The notes beneath the pieces were generated by a model. The model worked only from the letters and a program-made list of their open reading frames with translations, searched no databases and had not been told where the DNA came from. The translations under genes were made by a program, and so were the position numbers. This document shows, piece after piece, positions 50,816 to 58,762 of a DNA stretch of 64,000 nucleotides. The stretch lies in the NCBI GenBank assembly GCA_021325135.1, contig JAJPHT010000013.1, positions 1 through 64,000 of the forward strand, given 5' to 3'. Within the stretch, counting starts at the first letter, position 1. Each line of letters begins with the position of its first letter. This DNA is from Pseudomonadota bacterium. GTDB taxonomy: Archaea > Thermoplasmatota > SW-10-69-26 > JACQPN01 > JAJPHT01.

Positions 50816-52180
50816 ATGAAGGGCCTCCTCGTCGTCCTTGCGCTCCTCGTCGCCGGCTGCGCCGCGCCCGCCGCGGTGAAACCCGCGAGCTTGCAGGGCG
50901 CATCCGCGCCGGACTTCGCGATCCTCCCCGTGGGGCGCGACGGCGGCGAGCCCTCCCTGGGTGTCGCGGCGGACGGGACCCTCTTCCTCACCGGCCCGCT
51001 CGTGCTCGCGCCGCAGCAGGCCGTCGCGGAGAAGGGGATGGTGATCCCGACGCTGCGCTCCACGGACGGCGGCCGCTCGTGGCAGCCGGTGGGCGACGCG
51101 GCGCGCGACCCCAAGCTGGACGAGGACCCCTGGCTCTGGCTCGACCCGAGGACGGACCGCGTCTACCACGCGCCCCTGGATCTCGCCTGCTCGTGGGCGG
51201 AGTGGAGCGACGACCACGGCGCGACGTGGGACTTCAACCCCGCCGTCGCGTGCCTCCCGCCGGGGCACGACCACCCGAAGCTCACCACCGGGCCGCCCGC
51301 GCCCGGCGTCGCGACGCAGGGCTATCCCGACGTCGTCTACTACGCGTACAACTCGCTCCTCGTGCCCGACGGGGGCCTGCCCCTGCCGGTGGCGACGCGG
51401 CTGGGCACGCTCGTCTCCGTCTCGCTGGACGGCGGAAAGAGCTTCCAGCCACCCGTCGTCGCACACGCCTCCGACTGCCACCGCGGCATCGTCGGGCCCA
51501 TCGCGGTGGCGCCCGACGGCACGGCGTACCTGCCCAAGGGGACGTGCGACGGGCTTGATATCATCGTCTCGCGCGACTCGGGGAAGACCTGGGCCGTCGC
51601 AGCCTCGCTGGACTCGGAGGGCGCGCTGGACGACTTCGCGTTCGATCCTGGCGTCGCGGTGGACGACGCCGGGAACGCCTACGCGGTCTGGCCCGGCAGG
51701 GACGCGCTGCTCCACCTCTCGCGCAGCGCGGACGACGGCCGCTCGTGGAGCGCGCCCGTGACGATCACGCCGCCAGGCGTCACCGCCACCGTCTACAGCA
51801 GCGTCGTCGCGGGCGCCGCGGGCAAGCTCGCCGTCGCCTACGCCTCCACGACGAGCGACCCTTCGGGCTGGGCGCATCGCGCGTCCTCCTTCGCGGACGA
51901 GGGCACGGTCTGGGACCTCCACGTCGCGCTCCTTGACGGCGCGCGGCTCGTCCGGACGCTGGACGTGACGCCGCCGGGCGACCCGCTCCAGCGCGGATGC
52001 ATCTGGATGCGCGGCGGCCAGAGCGAGTGCCGGAACCTCCTGGACTTCGTGACGCTGACGCAGCGCGACGGCAAGCTCTACCTCGCGTACACGGACGGGT
52101 GCGACCGGTGCGCGGACGCGGCCTCCAGCCGGGACGCGCACCTGATAGTGGCGATCACGCGGGACGCGCCATTGCGGTAG
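50816..52180 (+). CDS. Lipoprotein with BNR/Asp-box beta propeller
   Basis: A 454-residue lipoprotein (MKGLLVVLALLVAGC, lipid cysteine at 15). The mature part repeats Asp-box motifs: STDGGRSWQPV near 82-92, SDDHGATWDF near 130-139, SLDGGKSFQPP near 203-213, SRDSGKTWAV near 251-260 and SADDGRSWSAP near 304-314, spaced as blades of a sialidase-like six-bladed propeller. Catalytic sialidase residues are not evident, so it is probably a binding or structural propeller. The C-terminus carries Cys pairs (GCDRCAD). Convergent with the VWA gene, overlapping it by 26 bp. Confidence 0.82.
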   Translation: MKGLLVVLALLVAGCAAPAAVKPASLQGASAPDFAILPVGRDGGEPSLGVAADGTLFLTGPLVLAPQQAVAEKGMVIPTLRSTDGGRSWQPVGDAARDPKLDEDPWLWLDPRTDRVYHAPLDLACSWAEWSDDHGATWDFNPAVACLPPGHDHPKLTTGPPAPGVATQGYPDVVYYAYNSLLVPDGGLPLPVATRLGTLVSVSLDGGKSFQPPVVAHASDCHRGIVGPIAVAPDGTAYLPKGTCDGLDIIVSRDSGKTWAVAASLDSEGALDDFAFDPGVAVDDAGNAYAVWPGRDALLHLSRSADDGRSWSAPVTITPPGVTATVYSSVVAGAAGKLAVAYASTTSDPSGWAHRASSFADEGTVWDLHVALLDGARLVRTLDVTPPGDPLQRGCIWMRGGQSECRNLLDFVTLTQRDGKLYLAYTDGCDRCADAASSRDAHLIVAITRDAPLR

Positions 52181-53978
52181 GCTCGACCTGCTTGAGGAGG
52201 GTCCGCGCCAGCTCGTGCGGGTCCACCGCGATGACGCGCCCGCGCGCCTCCTTCATGAGCGCCTCGGCGCTCTTGACGTACATCTCGTCCCTGGGCTCCA
52301 GGAGGAGCATCACGACGCCCGCGACGCTGCGCTCGCGCGCAAGCTGCCGCGCCTGCTCCTTGGCGTAGGCCATCGCCTTGTCGGGGTGGCCCGCCACGTC
52401 CTCCTTCCCCTTGGTGTACGCCTCGGGAAGGCCGTCGGTGACGAGGTAGACCAGCGTGCGCCCGCTCCTGCCGCGCTGCGCGGCCTCGCGGGCGAGACGC
52501 AGCGCCGCGCCGTGGTTGGTGAATCCGCGCGGCTCCGCCTCCCACATCTCCTTGAGGGAGACGCGCTTGACGCTGGTGTCCATGAGCAGCAGGTCCACCT
52601 GGCTGCGCGGGTTGCGGCGGCGCACCGCGTGGTGCAGCGCGAGCGCGGCGCGCTTGGCGGCGTCCATGCGGCCGTTCTCCTCCATGCTGCCGCTGCGGTC
52701 GACCACGAGCACGACGTGGATGGAGTTCTCGCGCTCCTCGCGGTAGACCACCACGTCGTCCTCCACCATGTGGCGCACGTGGGGGTGGCGCGAGCGGGCG
52801 CGCAGCAGGCTCGCGGGGATGTCCATGCGGCTGATCTCGACGGCGGAGCGCAGCGGCTCGCGCAGGTAGTGGCCCTCCCCCTCGGCGTATTCGCCCGCGC
52901 TGCCGCGGGAGGCGCCCGCGCCGCGCGACTCGTCCTGGTAGACGAGCGCGGCGAAGCGGTCCATGAACTGGAGCGTGGGCAGGAGCTTGCCCCCCGACTC
53001 GCGCAGGAGGCCCGCGGCCTTCAGCTCGTCGACGATGGCCTCCTTGACCTCCTCCTCGGGCGCGGCGCGGAGGGCCTCCTCGATGCGCTGCGCCTCGGCC
53101 TCGCGCTCCTCCTCCAAGCGCCGCGCGTCGGTGTCGTGCTCGCGCGCGGCCTCGCTCTCCTGCGCCGCCAGCGCGGCGAGGCGGTCCTGGAGCGACTCGG
53201 CGGCGCGGCGCTGGCCCTGCTTCGCGCGCTCGGCCTCCTCGGCCATCATCTGCGCCATGGCCTTCTGCGCCAGCGACTCGTAGTCCTCGCGCCCCAGCAG
53301 GCGCTCCCACGCGCGGCGCACGCGCTCGCGGGTGGGCGCCTCGCGCAGCTTCGCCTTGACCGCGCTGCGGAAGCCCGCGTCCGCGAGGTACAGGCTCCCC
53401 GCGCGCCCCACCGCGGCGCCGCCGGGGACCTCCAAGGCGACGCGGTCGGGCTCCCTCCGCGCGGGCAGGAGCTTGCGCAGGAGCCACAGGAGCGGGAAGA
53501 GGATCACGCGCAGCACGCGCGCGAGGGCGGCCAGCGCGCGGCGCCACCAGGGGGGCCGCGCGGCGACGTCCGCGTCCAGCGCGAGGCCGATCACGGGGTT
53601 GGCCCGCAGCGCGTCGAGGAGCGCGGAGTCTGACGCGCCGCGCAGGCGCGCGAGGTCCGCGCTGGCGAGGTCGCGCTCGCGCTGCAATTCCGCCAGGCGG
53701 GCGCGGTACGCGGCCTCCTCGGCGGCGGCCCGCTCGCCGAACTCCTCCGCGAGCTTGCGCTTCAGCTCCGCCGCGCGCTTGAGCAGCTCCTCCTTGAGCT
53801 TCTGCACCTTCCGCGCGATGGCGGAGTCCTCCCTCTCGCGCTCCTTGATGAACGCGTCGATGGCGCCAGGGCCCTCGGCCGCGATGCGCCGGACCAGCTC
53901 CCTGCGCTCCGCCGGCGTGAGCCCGAAGCTGTCATAGTCGCCCTGGCAGTCCGGGAGGTGGAGCTTCGTCTGGGCCAC
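52155..53978 (-). CDS. VWA-domain protein of a MoxR-VWA pair
   Basis: A 607-residue protein. The N-terminal 300 residues are largely helical and charged, with one or two hydrophobic segments near 150-170 (LARVLRVILFPLLWLLRKLL) that may associate with membrane. The C-terminal VWA domain contains the MIDAS motif DRSGSMEEN near 427-435, TNHGAALRLA and VYLVTDGLPEA. Encoded 6 bp downstream of the AAA+ gene. Such pairs act as chaperones that assemble or activate metal-containing or multi-subunit targets. Confidence 0.88.
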   Translation of the reverse strand: MAQTKLHLPDCQGDYDSFGLTPAERRELVRRIAAEGPGAIDAFIKEREREDSAIARKVQKLKEELLKRAAELKRKLAEEFGERAAAEEAAYRARLAELQRERDLASADLARLRGASDSALLDALRANPVIGLALDADVAARPPWWRRALAALARVLRVILFPLLWLLRKLLPARREPDRVALEVPGGAAVGRAGSLYLADAGFRSAVKAKLREAPTRERVRRAWERLLGREDYESLAQKAMAQMMAEEAERAKQGQRRAAESLQDRLAALAAQESEAAREHDTDARRLEEEREAEAQRIEEALRAAPEEEVKEAIVDELKAAGLLRESGGKLLPTLQFMDRFAALVYQDESRGAGASRGSAGEYAEGEGHYLREPLRSAVEISRMDIPASLLRARSRHPHVRHMVEDDVVVYREERENSIHVVLVVDRSGSMEENGRMDAAKRAALALHHAVRRRNPRSQVDLLLMDTSVKRVSLKEMWEAEPRGFTNHGAALRLAREAAQRGRSGRTLVYLVTDGLPEAYTKGKEDVAGHPDKAMAYAKEQARQLARERSVAGVVMLLLEPRDEMYVKSAEALMKEARGRVIAVDPHELARTLLKQVEPTAMARPA

Positions 53979-53984
53979 GAGGGA

Positions 53985-55487
53985 TCACTTCTTCGCGGGC
54001 GCGGCGGGCGTCTTGGGCGCGTCGAACGTGCCCGTCGCCTCGAAGGTCTTGAGCACCATCGAGAACCGGTCGCGCTTGACCTCGGGGGAAGCCCCGGCCG
54101 CTTCGCGGGCGTCCACGTACTCGGCGAAGCGGCGCAGCTTGGCCAGTCCGCTGGTCCCGGCCAGCGCCTCGGCCACGAGCTTGGGCTGCGCGGCGGCGTC
54201 CTTCAGCTCGCGCGCGGTGCGGTCGCCCTCGCTCCTGTCCTCCTTGAGGACCTCGACGAAGAAGCCGCACCAGTAGTCGGTCGCGGCGTCGGCGAGCGCC
54301 TTGGGCGACTGCTTCGCGAGGAAGGCCTCGACGGCCTCGCGGTTCTCCAGGTAGCCCTCGCCGCTGCGGCCGCGCACGCGGCCCACCATGGCCTCCTGCG
54401 CGCCGCGGAGGAAGTCCTCGCCCGCGACCAGCGCCGCGCCGCGCAGGAGCGCGTGCGCCTCGGCGCGGCGCAGCACGTCGATCATGGTGCGGTTGCTGCC
54501 CACCTCGCCAAGCTCGGGGCTCTCGCCGCTGACCTTGCGCCAGCGCTCGATGAGGAGCACCGCCGCCTCGCGCACGAGGGTCGGGGTGGTCAGGCGCGCG
54601 CCGCGCAGCGCGAGGTCGACGATGAGGCGGTTCTTGGCGTGGTCCGCGTTGAAGGGGACGTAGACGCTGGTGAAGCGGCCCAGGAGCGGCTCCTCGATGG
54701 CCTCCAGGTCCGCGAGGTTGCTGGTGGCGACGGCGACGAAGCTGGCGGGGAACGTCTCGCGGCTCTTGCTGGGCGTCACGATGTTCTCCTGGAGCGCCTG
54801 GAGGAGGACGTTCTGCGTGCCGCGGGGGAGCTTGCCCACCTCGTCCACGAGGAAGACGCCGCGGTTGGCCTGCATGACCTTGCCCGGCTCCAGCACCAGG
54901 GGGCTCTCGGGGTCGCCGATCTCCTCCAGCTTGACCAGGTTGATGGCCCCCGTCAGGTAGTCGGGGAACACCTCGGGGCTGCCTTGCAGGCGCGCGAAGC
55001 CGTACCCCTCGCGCAGGCGCGCGACCTTCACGGGCACCTTCTTCGCGTCCACGCGGGCGGCGTCGAAGTCGCCAATCTCCTTGTACGAGACGGCGCCGTG
55101 GCGCGTGCGGCAGGCGGGGCACGCCGGGTGGCGCGCGGCGAACTCGGTCGATATCAAGGAGAACGGATCGTCCTGCACGGGGCAGTCCTCGACGACGAGC
55201 GCGTCCTTGGGGTAGAGGTTCCAGATGTCCTTGGCGAGGGAGGTCTTCCCCGAGCCGGGCGGGCCGATGAGGAGGAGGTTCGTACCCGAGAGGAGAGCGG
55301 CGGTCACGCTCTCCAGCACCTCGTCGTCCAGCTGCGTGTTGGGGAAGAGGTCCTGGATCGCCTCGCGGCGCGACGCGCCCTGGGCTTCGAGCGCGCGCAG
55401 CCGCTCCAGGAGCGCGTCGCGGAGGCGGTCCGCCGGGAGCCGCGGCGCCATGCCGCGCGCAAGGAGGGAATCTGCCGTCTGGGCCAC
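53985..55487 (-). CDS. MoxR-type AAA+ ATPase with Cys/His insertion
   Basis: A 500-residue AAA+ ATPase. Walker A GPPGSGKTS is at 75-83, Walker B VFLVDEVGK near 213-221, sensor-1 ATSN and the arginine finger in EPLLGRFTSVYVPF follow. An extra segment carries CPACRTRH at 123-130 plus Cys102, a likely zinc site and not a standard part of MoxR proteins. With the VWA protein just downstream it forms a MoxR-VWA chaperone pair, resembling magnesium-chelatase subunits. Substrate unknown. ATG start. Confidence 0.9.
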   Translation of the reverse strand: MAQTADSLLARGMAPRLPADRLRDALLERLRALEAQGASRREAIQDLFPNTQLDDEVLESVTAALLSGTNLLLIGPPGSGKTSLAKDIWNLYPKDALVVEDCPVQDDPFSLISTEFAARHPACPACRTRHGAVSYKEIGDFDAARVDAKKVPVKVARLREGYGFARLQGSPEVFPDYLTGAINLVKLEEIGDPESPLVLEPGKVMQANRGVFLVDEVGKLPRGTQNVLLQALQENIVTPSKSRETFPASFVAVATSNLADLEAIEEPLLGRFTSVYVPFNADHAKNRLIVDLALRGARLTTPTLVREAAVLLIERWRKVSGESPELGEVGSNRTMIDVLRRAEAHALLRGAALVAGEDFLRGAQEAMVGRVRGRSGEGYLENREAVEAFLAKQSPKALADAATDYWCGFFVEVLKEDRSEGDRTARELKDAAAQPKLVAEALAGTSGLAKLRRFAEYVDAREAAGASPEVKRDRFSMVLKTFEATGTFDAPKTPAAPAKK

Positions 55488-55509
55488 GCCGCGGCATCGC
55501 CCGGCCGGC

Positions 55510-56112
55510 TTAAAGCGGTCGGCGCGCGGCGGGGACGCCTAGCAGCAGGGCGGCGCCCGACGCGAGGCCCGTCCAGGGGAGGAGCGCGGCCACCACGGGG
55601 TGAAGCCACGCGGCGCCCGCGTCCACCGGCACCATCTGGCCCCCGGGGCCGGTGGCCCACGTGTGCGGCTCGAGGTGGATCGCCAGCGCGAGCGTCGCGA
55701 GGAGCGCGGCGCCCGCGAGGCCCGCGACGCGGGCGCGCCGGTCGGGCCAGAGCGCGGCGGCCAAGGCGGCCGCGACCATGAGCCGGCTCGCGAGGACGTC
55801 CGGGTCGAGGCGCATCCAGCCGGGGATCGCCTCGACGGCGAGGCCCAGCGCGAGCAGCGCGGCGGCGACCCAGAGGGACCTGCGGAACGGCGCCGCGAGG
55901 TTGCCCGTGACGCACAGCAGGAGGAGGAGCACGAACCCGAAGATCGCGAGGAAGGAGCCCAGCGTGCCGGGAAGCGAGGGCCACTCCAGCAGGCGCGCGG
56001 GCACGCCGAACGCGGCGCCCTGGTTCGCGAAGGCGACGAGCATCGTGCCCGCTCCCAGGCACGCAAGGCCGACGCGCGTGGGAAGCGGCCCGCGGAGGTC
56101 GACGTCTCGCAC
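55510..56112 (-). CDS. Multi-pass membrane protein
   Basis: A 200-residue protein with about six membrane helices. The sequence GAAFGVPARLLEW and IPGWMRLDPDVLASRLMVAA suggest loops at helix ends. No functional motif is visible. It lies between the ferredoxin and MoxR genes on the same strand, possibly in one transcript. Confidence 0.65.
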   Translation of the reverse strand: MRDVDLRGPLPTRVGLACLGAGTMLVAFANQGAAFGVPARLLEWPSLPGTLGSFLAIFGFVLLLLLCVTGNLAAPFRRSLWVAAALLALGLAVEAIPGWMRLDPDVLASRLMVAAALAAALWPDRRARVAGLAGAALLATLALAIHLEPHTWATGPGGQMVPVDAGAAWLHPVVAALLPWTGLASGAALLLGVPAARRPL

Positions 56113-56157
56113 GCGAAGGGCTCGGCGCCGGTCGCTCTTGTCCCTTTCGACGCGTCC

Positions 56158-56448
56158 TCAGCGCGGCCCGCGCACGCTCGCGAGGGCGTCCACGGGGCAG
56201 AGGCGGACGCAGAGGTCGCACTCCGTGCAGGAGGCGCGCACGGTGATGAAGCCCTGGAAGAGGTCCAGCGAGTCGTGGGGGCAGACGCCCACGCAGCCGC
56301 CGCAGTCCATGCAGCGCTCGGCCAGGAACTCGGGCACGCGCCCAGCGAAGGCCAGCCGGGACAAGAATGTGGCTTCCTCGCGGGGAAGGCCTGCCGTGAC
56401 CGGAAAAGAAGCCGGTTTACCGAACTTCGTCCGACAAAGATGAGCCAT
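56158..56448 (-). CDS. Two-cluster 4Fe-4S ferredoxin-like protein
   Basis: A 96-residue protein ending in two CxxCxxCxxxCP motifs: CMDCGGCVGVCP near 46-57 and CTECDLCVRLCP near 75-86, enough for two 4Fe-4S clusters. The N-terminal 40 residues resemble the start of archaeal ferredoxin-type biosynthetic subunits (REEATFLSRLAFAGRVPEFL). It transfers electrons in the cytoplasm; the partner is unknown. ATG at 56448; ATG 56457 also possible. Confidence 0.82.
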   Translation of the reverse strand: MAHLCRTKFGKPASFPVTAGLPREEATFLSRLAFAGRVPEFLAERCMDCGGCVGVCPHDSLDLFQGFITVRASCTECDLCVRLCPVDALASVRGPR

Positions 56449-56492
56449 TGCCGTCACTGGACCGATAAACGGTCCAACCCCATGTCACAATC

Positions 56493-56500
56493 TTTAATAA
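56493..56500 (+). promoter_or_regulatory. TATA-like box TTTAATAA
   Basis: An isolated AT-rich octamer in a GC-rich stretch. It is 18-25 bp before ATG 56518, and about 95 bp before ATG 56591, so it could drive the small genes that follow. The opposite strand also has GTTTATC (56464-56470) before the ferredoxin gene, making this a divergent promoter pair. Confidence 0.45.
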
Positions 56501-56590
56501 TGGTCCAGGGGCTGATCATGCGACAAGCCGGGGAGAGGCTTGCCTGCTCCGGGCCGCAGGAGGCCCGGGTCATGAGAATCGGTGTGACGA

Positions 56591-56752
56591 ATGGAAGGAA
56601 CCTACGAACGCGACGAGACGACCCCCCGAACGTTGCAGCCCCACGCGGCCCTGATCCCCGCCGCGACCCGCCTCAACCGCGGGCCGAACACCGGCTGGCA
56701 CTTCGCGGTCCTCGTCCGCGCCGCCTACTCGCGCCTGGAGGGATCGGCCTGA
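56591..56752 (+). CDS. 53-residue frame preceding a duplicated small protein, possible frameshift
   Basis: An ATG frame with almost uniformly G/C third positions, encoding MEGTYERDETTPRTLQPHAA and 33 more residues, ending TGA that overlaps the next coding frame. No similarity is recognised. Its coding look is much stronger than the competing frame, so it is probably real, either as a separate peptide or as the N-terminal part of the next gene if a base is missing. Confidence 0.5.
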   Translation: MEGTYERDETTPRTLQPHAALIPAATRLNRGPNTGWHFAVLVRAAYSRLEGSA

Positions 56753-57108
56753 TCGCCCAGGATGAGAAGGGCGCCTTCCAGGAGGCCCTGGAGCGGGCCT
56801 TCGAGATGGAGCCCGAGGACGCCCGCGAGCTGGCCGACGTGGTCCTGGATCGCTTCGCCGAGGTGGACGAGGTGGACGACTCCACCCTCGACGCCGAGGT
56901 CCGCAGCGTGTTCTACACGCTGGAGGCCAAGAAGATGCTCAGCTTCCGCCGCGTCGAATACACGCGGGAGGATGGCGACAAGCGCCGCGCCTTCTACTGG
57001 AAGCTGCGCCCCGAGGCGTTCCACGGCGAGGTCACGGTCCCCGTGCAGGACATGGACGCCGACGTCTACAGCTCGCTCCCCCCGACCGCCTGGCGCCACG
57101 CCGGGTAG
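56749..57108 (+). CDS. DUF6015-like protein, copy 1
   Basis: A roughly 120-residue acidic helical protein with ARELADVVLDRFAEVDEVDD, VRSVFYTLEAKKMLSFRRVE and RAFYWKLRPE. The pattern (paired helix, long central FYTLEAKK helix, FYWKL end) resembles the archaeal DUF6015 family. No standard start codon exists at the expected position; CTG at 56749 or a frameshift from the previous frame must be used. ATG 56806 would remove the first helix. It is paralogous to the gene at 57291. Confidence 0.65.
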   Translation: MIAQDEKGAFQEALERAFEMEPEDARELADVVLDRFAEVDEVDDSTLDAEVRSVFYTLEAKKMLSFRRVEYTREDGDKRRAFYWKLRPEAFHGEVTVPVQDMDADVYSSLPPTAWRHAG

Positions 57109-57290
57109 GGCCCCTTTTTCGATCTCCGCCGCGGCTGCCTCTGTCCGCGGCGCACCCTTCTCCAACAGATCGCAGTCTGTCCGAGAACCTACTAAGCCCC
57201 CGGAGGCGGTTGTTGCCAGACCTCCCGGTCGAGGGGCGTTCAACAAGTCGCTTCTAGGGTCCGGGGAGGGGAAAGGCATCAGGTGAACCG

Positions 57291-57701
57291 ATGGAGGATG
57301 ACACCCGCGTCGAGGCCCCCGCGCCCGCCCCCCAGGTCGTCGACGAGGAGCGCGTCTCGACCCTTTCCGACACGCTGCGCGAGAAGTTCGACATGGCGCC
57401 CGACGACGCGTCCGAGATCGCCCGCGTGGTGGTCGAGCAGTTCGGCCCCGCCAACGAGGTCAACGACGAGACGCTTGACCCCTCGGTGCGCAGCATCTTC
57501 TACACGCTGGAGGCGAAGAAGATCCTCAGCTTCCGCCGCGAGGAGTACGTCTGGGAGAACGGCGAGAAGCGCCGCGGCTTCTGGTGGCGCATCCGCGACG
57601 ACGCGCTCGCCTCCGTGCACACGATCCCCGTCCTCGACGCCGAGGAGGACGTGTACGCGAGCCTCCCCAAGGACGCCTGGACGGCGCGGCAGCACGCCTA
57701 G
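57291..57701 (+). CDS. DUF6015-like protein, copy 2
   Basis: A 136-residue paralogue of the preceding gene: the central block SEIARVVVEQFGPANEVNDE, then VRSIFYTLEAKKILSFRREE and FWWRI, aligns over about 90 residues. It has an intact ATG start and an acidic, Pro-rich N-terminal tail. In an archaeon these pairs may be DNA-binding or regulatory dimers, which is inference. The gap before it holds no gene. Confidence 0.75.
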   Translation: MEDDTRVEAPAPAPQVVDEERVSTLSDTLREKFDMAPDDASEIARVVVEQFGPANEVNDETLDPSVRSIFYTLEAKKILSFRREEYVWENGEKRRGFWWRIRDDALASVHTIPVLDAEEDVYASLPKDAWTARQHA

Positions 57702-57728
57702 TCGTTCTACGCCTCATCCCAGAAAGGG

Positions 57729-57734
57729 TTAATA
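57729..57734 (+). promoter_or_regulatory. TATA-like box of the nucleotidyltransferase-mutase operon
   Basis: TTAATA lies about 32 bp before the TTG start at 57763, the spacing of the other TATA boxes in this window. Confidence 0.55.
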
Positions 57735-57762
57735 CCGCACCCCCGATGGAACGCCGATCCAC

Positions 57763-58758
57763 TTGCAGGCCGTGATCCTGGCCGGCGGGTTCGGCACGCG
57801 CCTGAGGCCCCTGACCCTCACCTGCCCCAAGCCGTTGGTGCCCGTCGCCAACGTGCCCATCATCCGGCGCATCGTCGAGAAGCTCCCCGACGACGTGGAC
57901 AAGGTGGTCCTCGCGGTCAACTACAAGCTGGAGCAGCTTCGCGACTACTTCGCGCACAACGACGTGGGGCGCGAGGTCGTCCTCGTCGAGGAGCGGCAGC
58001 CCCTGGGCACCGCGGGCGCCATCAAGAACGTGGAGGCCGAGGTGGACGGCCCCTTCTTCGTGTTCAACGGCGACGTCCTGGACTCGCTGGACCTCGCTTC
58101 CTTCCGCCGCTTCCACGAGAAGCGGGGGGGTCTCGGAACGATCTCGCTCTGGGAGGTCCCCGACCCGCGCCACTTCGGCGTCATGGAGATGGACGGCGAG
58201 CGCATCGTCCGCTTCGTCGAGAAGCCCCAGACCAAGGAGGAGGCCCCCAGCCACCTGGCGAACGCGGGCACCTACCTGCTGGAGCCCGAGGTGTTCGACT
58301 TCATCCCCGCGGGCAAGGCGGTCAGCGTCGAGCGGGAGACGTTCCCCGCCCTCCTCCAGGCCGGCCGCCGCCTCCACGGGTTCCCCTTCGGCGGCTACTG
58401 GGTGGACGCCGGCCGCCCCGACACCTACCTCCACGCCAACGAGACCGTGCTCCACGCCGCCGGCCGCAAGGTGCTCCTGGGGCCCGGCACGACGCACGAG
58501 GCCGCCACCTTCGACGACTGGGCTGTCGTCGGCGCGCGCTGCCGCGTCGGCGCCGGCGCCACCATCGCGCGCTCCGTGCTCCTGGACGGCGTGACCGTGG
58601 GCGCCAGGGCCACCGTCCGCGACTCCATCGTGGGCCCCGGCGCGCGCGTCGGCGACGACGCCGTGCTCGTGGAGTGCGTCGTGGGCGAGGGCGCGGCCAT
58701 CGAGAAGGGGCTCCTCCTCAAGAACGTGAAGGTCGATCCGGCCGCAGATGCGAGTTGA
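57763..58758 (+). CDS. NDP-sugar pyrophosphorylase with left-handed beta-helix
   Basis: A 331-residue nucleotidyltransferase activating a sugar-1-phosphate with NTP. Signature GGFGTRLRPLT is near 8-18, the loop with the Mg-binding Asp is FNGDVLDSLD near 101-110, and EKPQTKEEAP marks the sugar pocket. The C-terminal third is a hexapeptide-like beta-helix (VVGARCRVGAGATIARSVLL). Glucose-1-phosphate, mannose-1-phosphate or GlcNAc-1-phosphate is possible; the following mutase gene favours the GlcNAc pathway. TTG start. Confidence 0.9.
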   Translation: MQAVILAGGFGTRLRPLTLTCPKPLVPVANVPIIRRIVEKLPDDVDKVVLAVNYKLEQLRDYFAHNDVGREVVLVEERQPLGTAGAIKNVEAEVDGPFFVFNGDVLDSLDLASFRRFHEKRGGLGTISLWEVPDPRHFGVMEMDGERIVRFVEKPQTKEEAPSHLANAGTYLLEPEVFDFIPAGKAVSVERETFPALLQAGRRLHGFPFGGYWVDAGRPDTYLHANETVLHAAGRKVLLGPGTTHEAATFDDWAVVGARCRVGAGATIARSVLLDGVTVGARATVRDSIVGPGARVGDDAVLVECVVGEGAAIEKGLLLKNVKVDPAADAS

Positions 58759-58762
58759 TATC

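Noticed and set aside
56518..56748. ATG 56518 as an in-frame start for DUF6015-like copy 1
   Set aside because: Its position relative to the TATA-like box is attractive, but the added residues are a Pro/Arg-rich shadow of the strongly coding 53-residue frame, with weak third-position GC.
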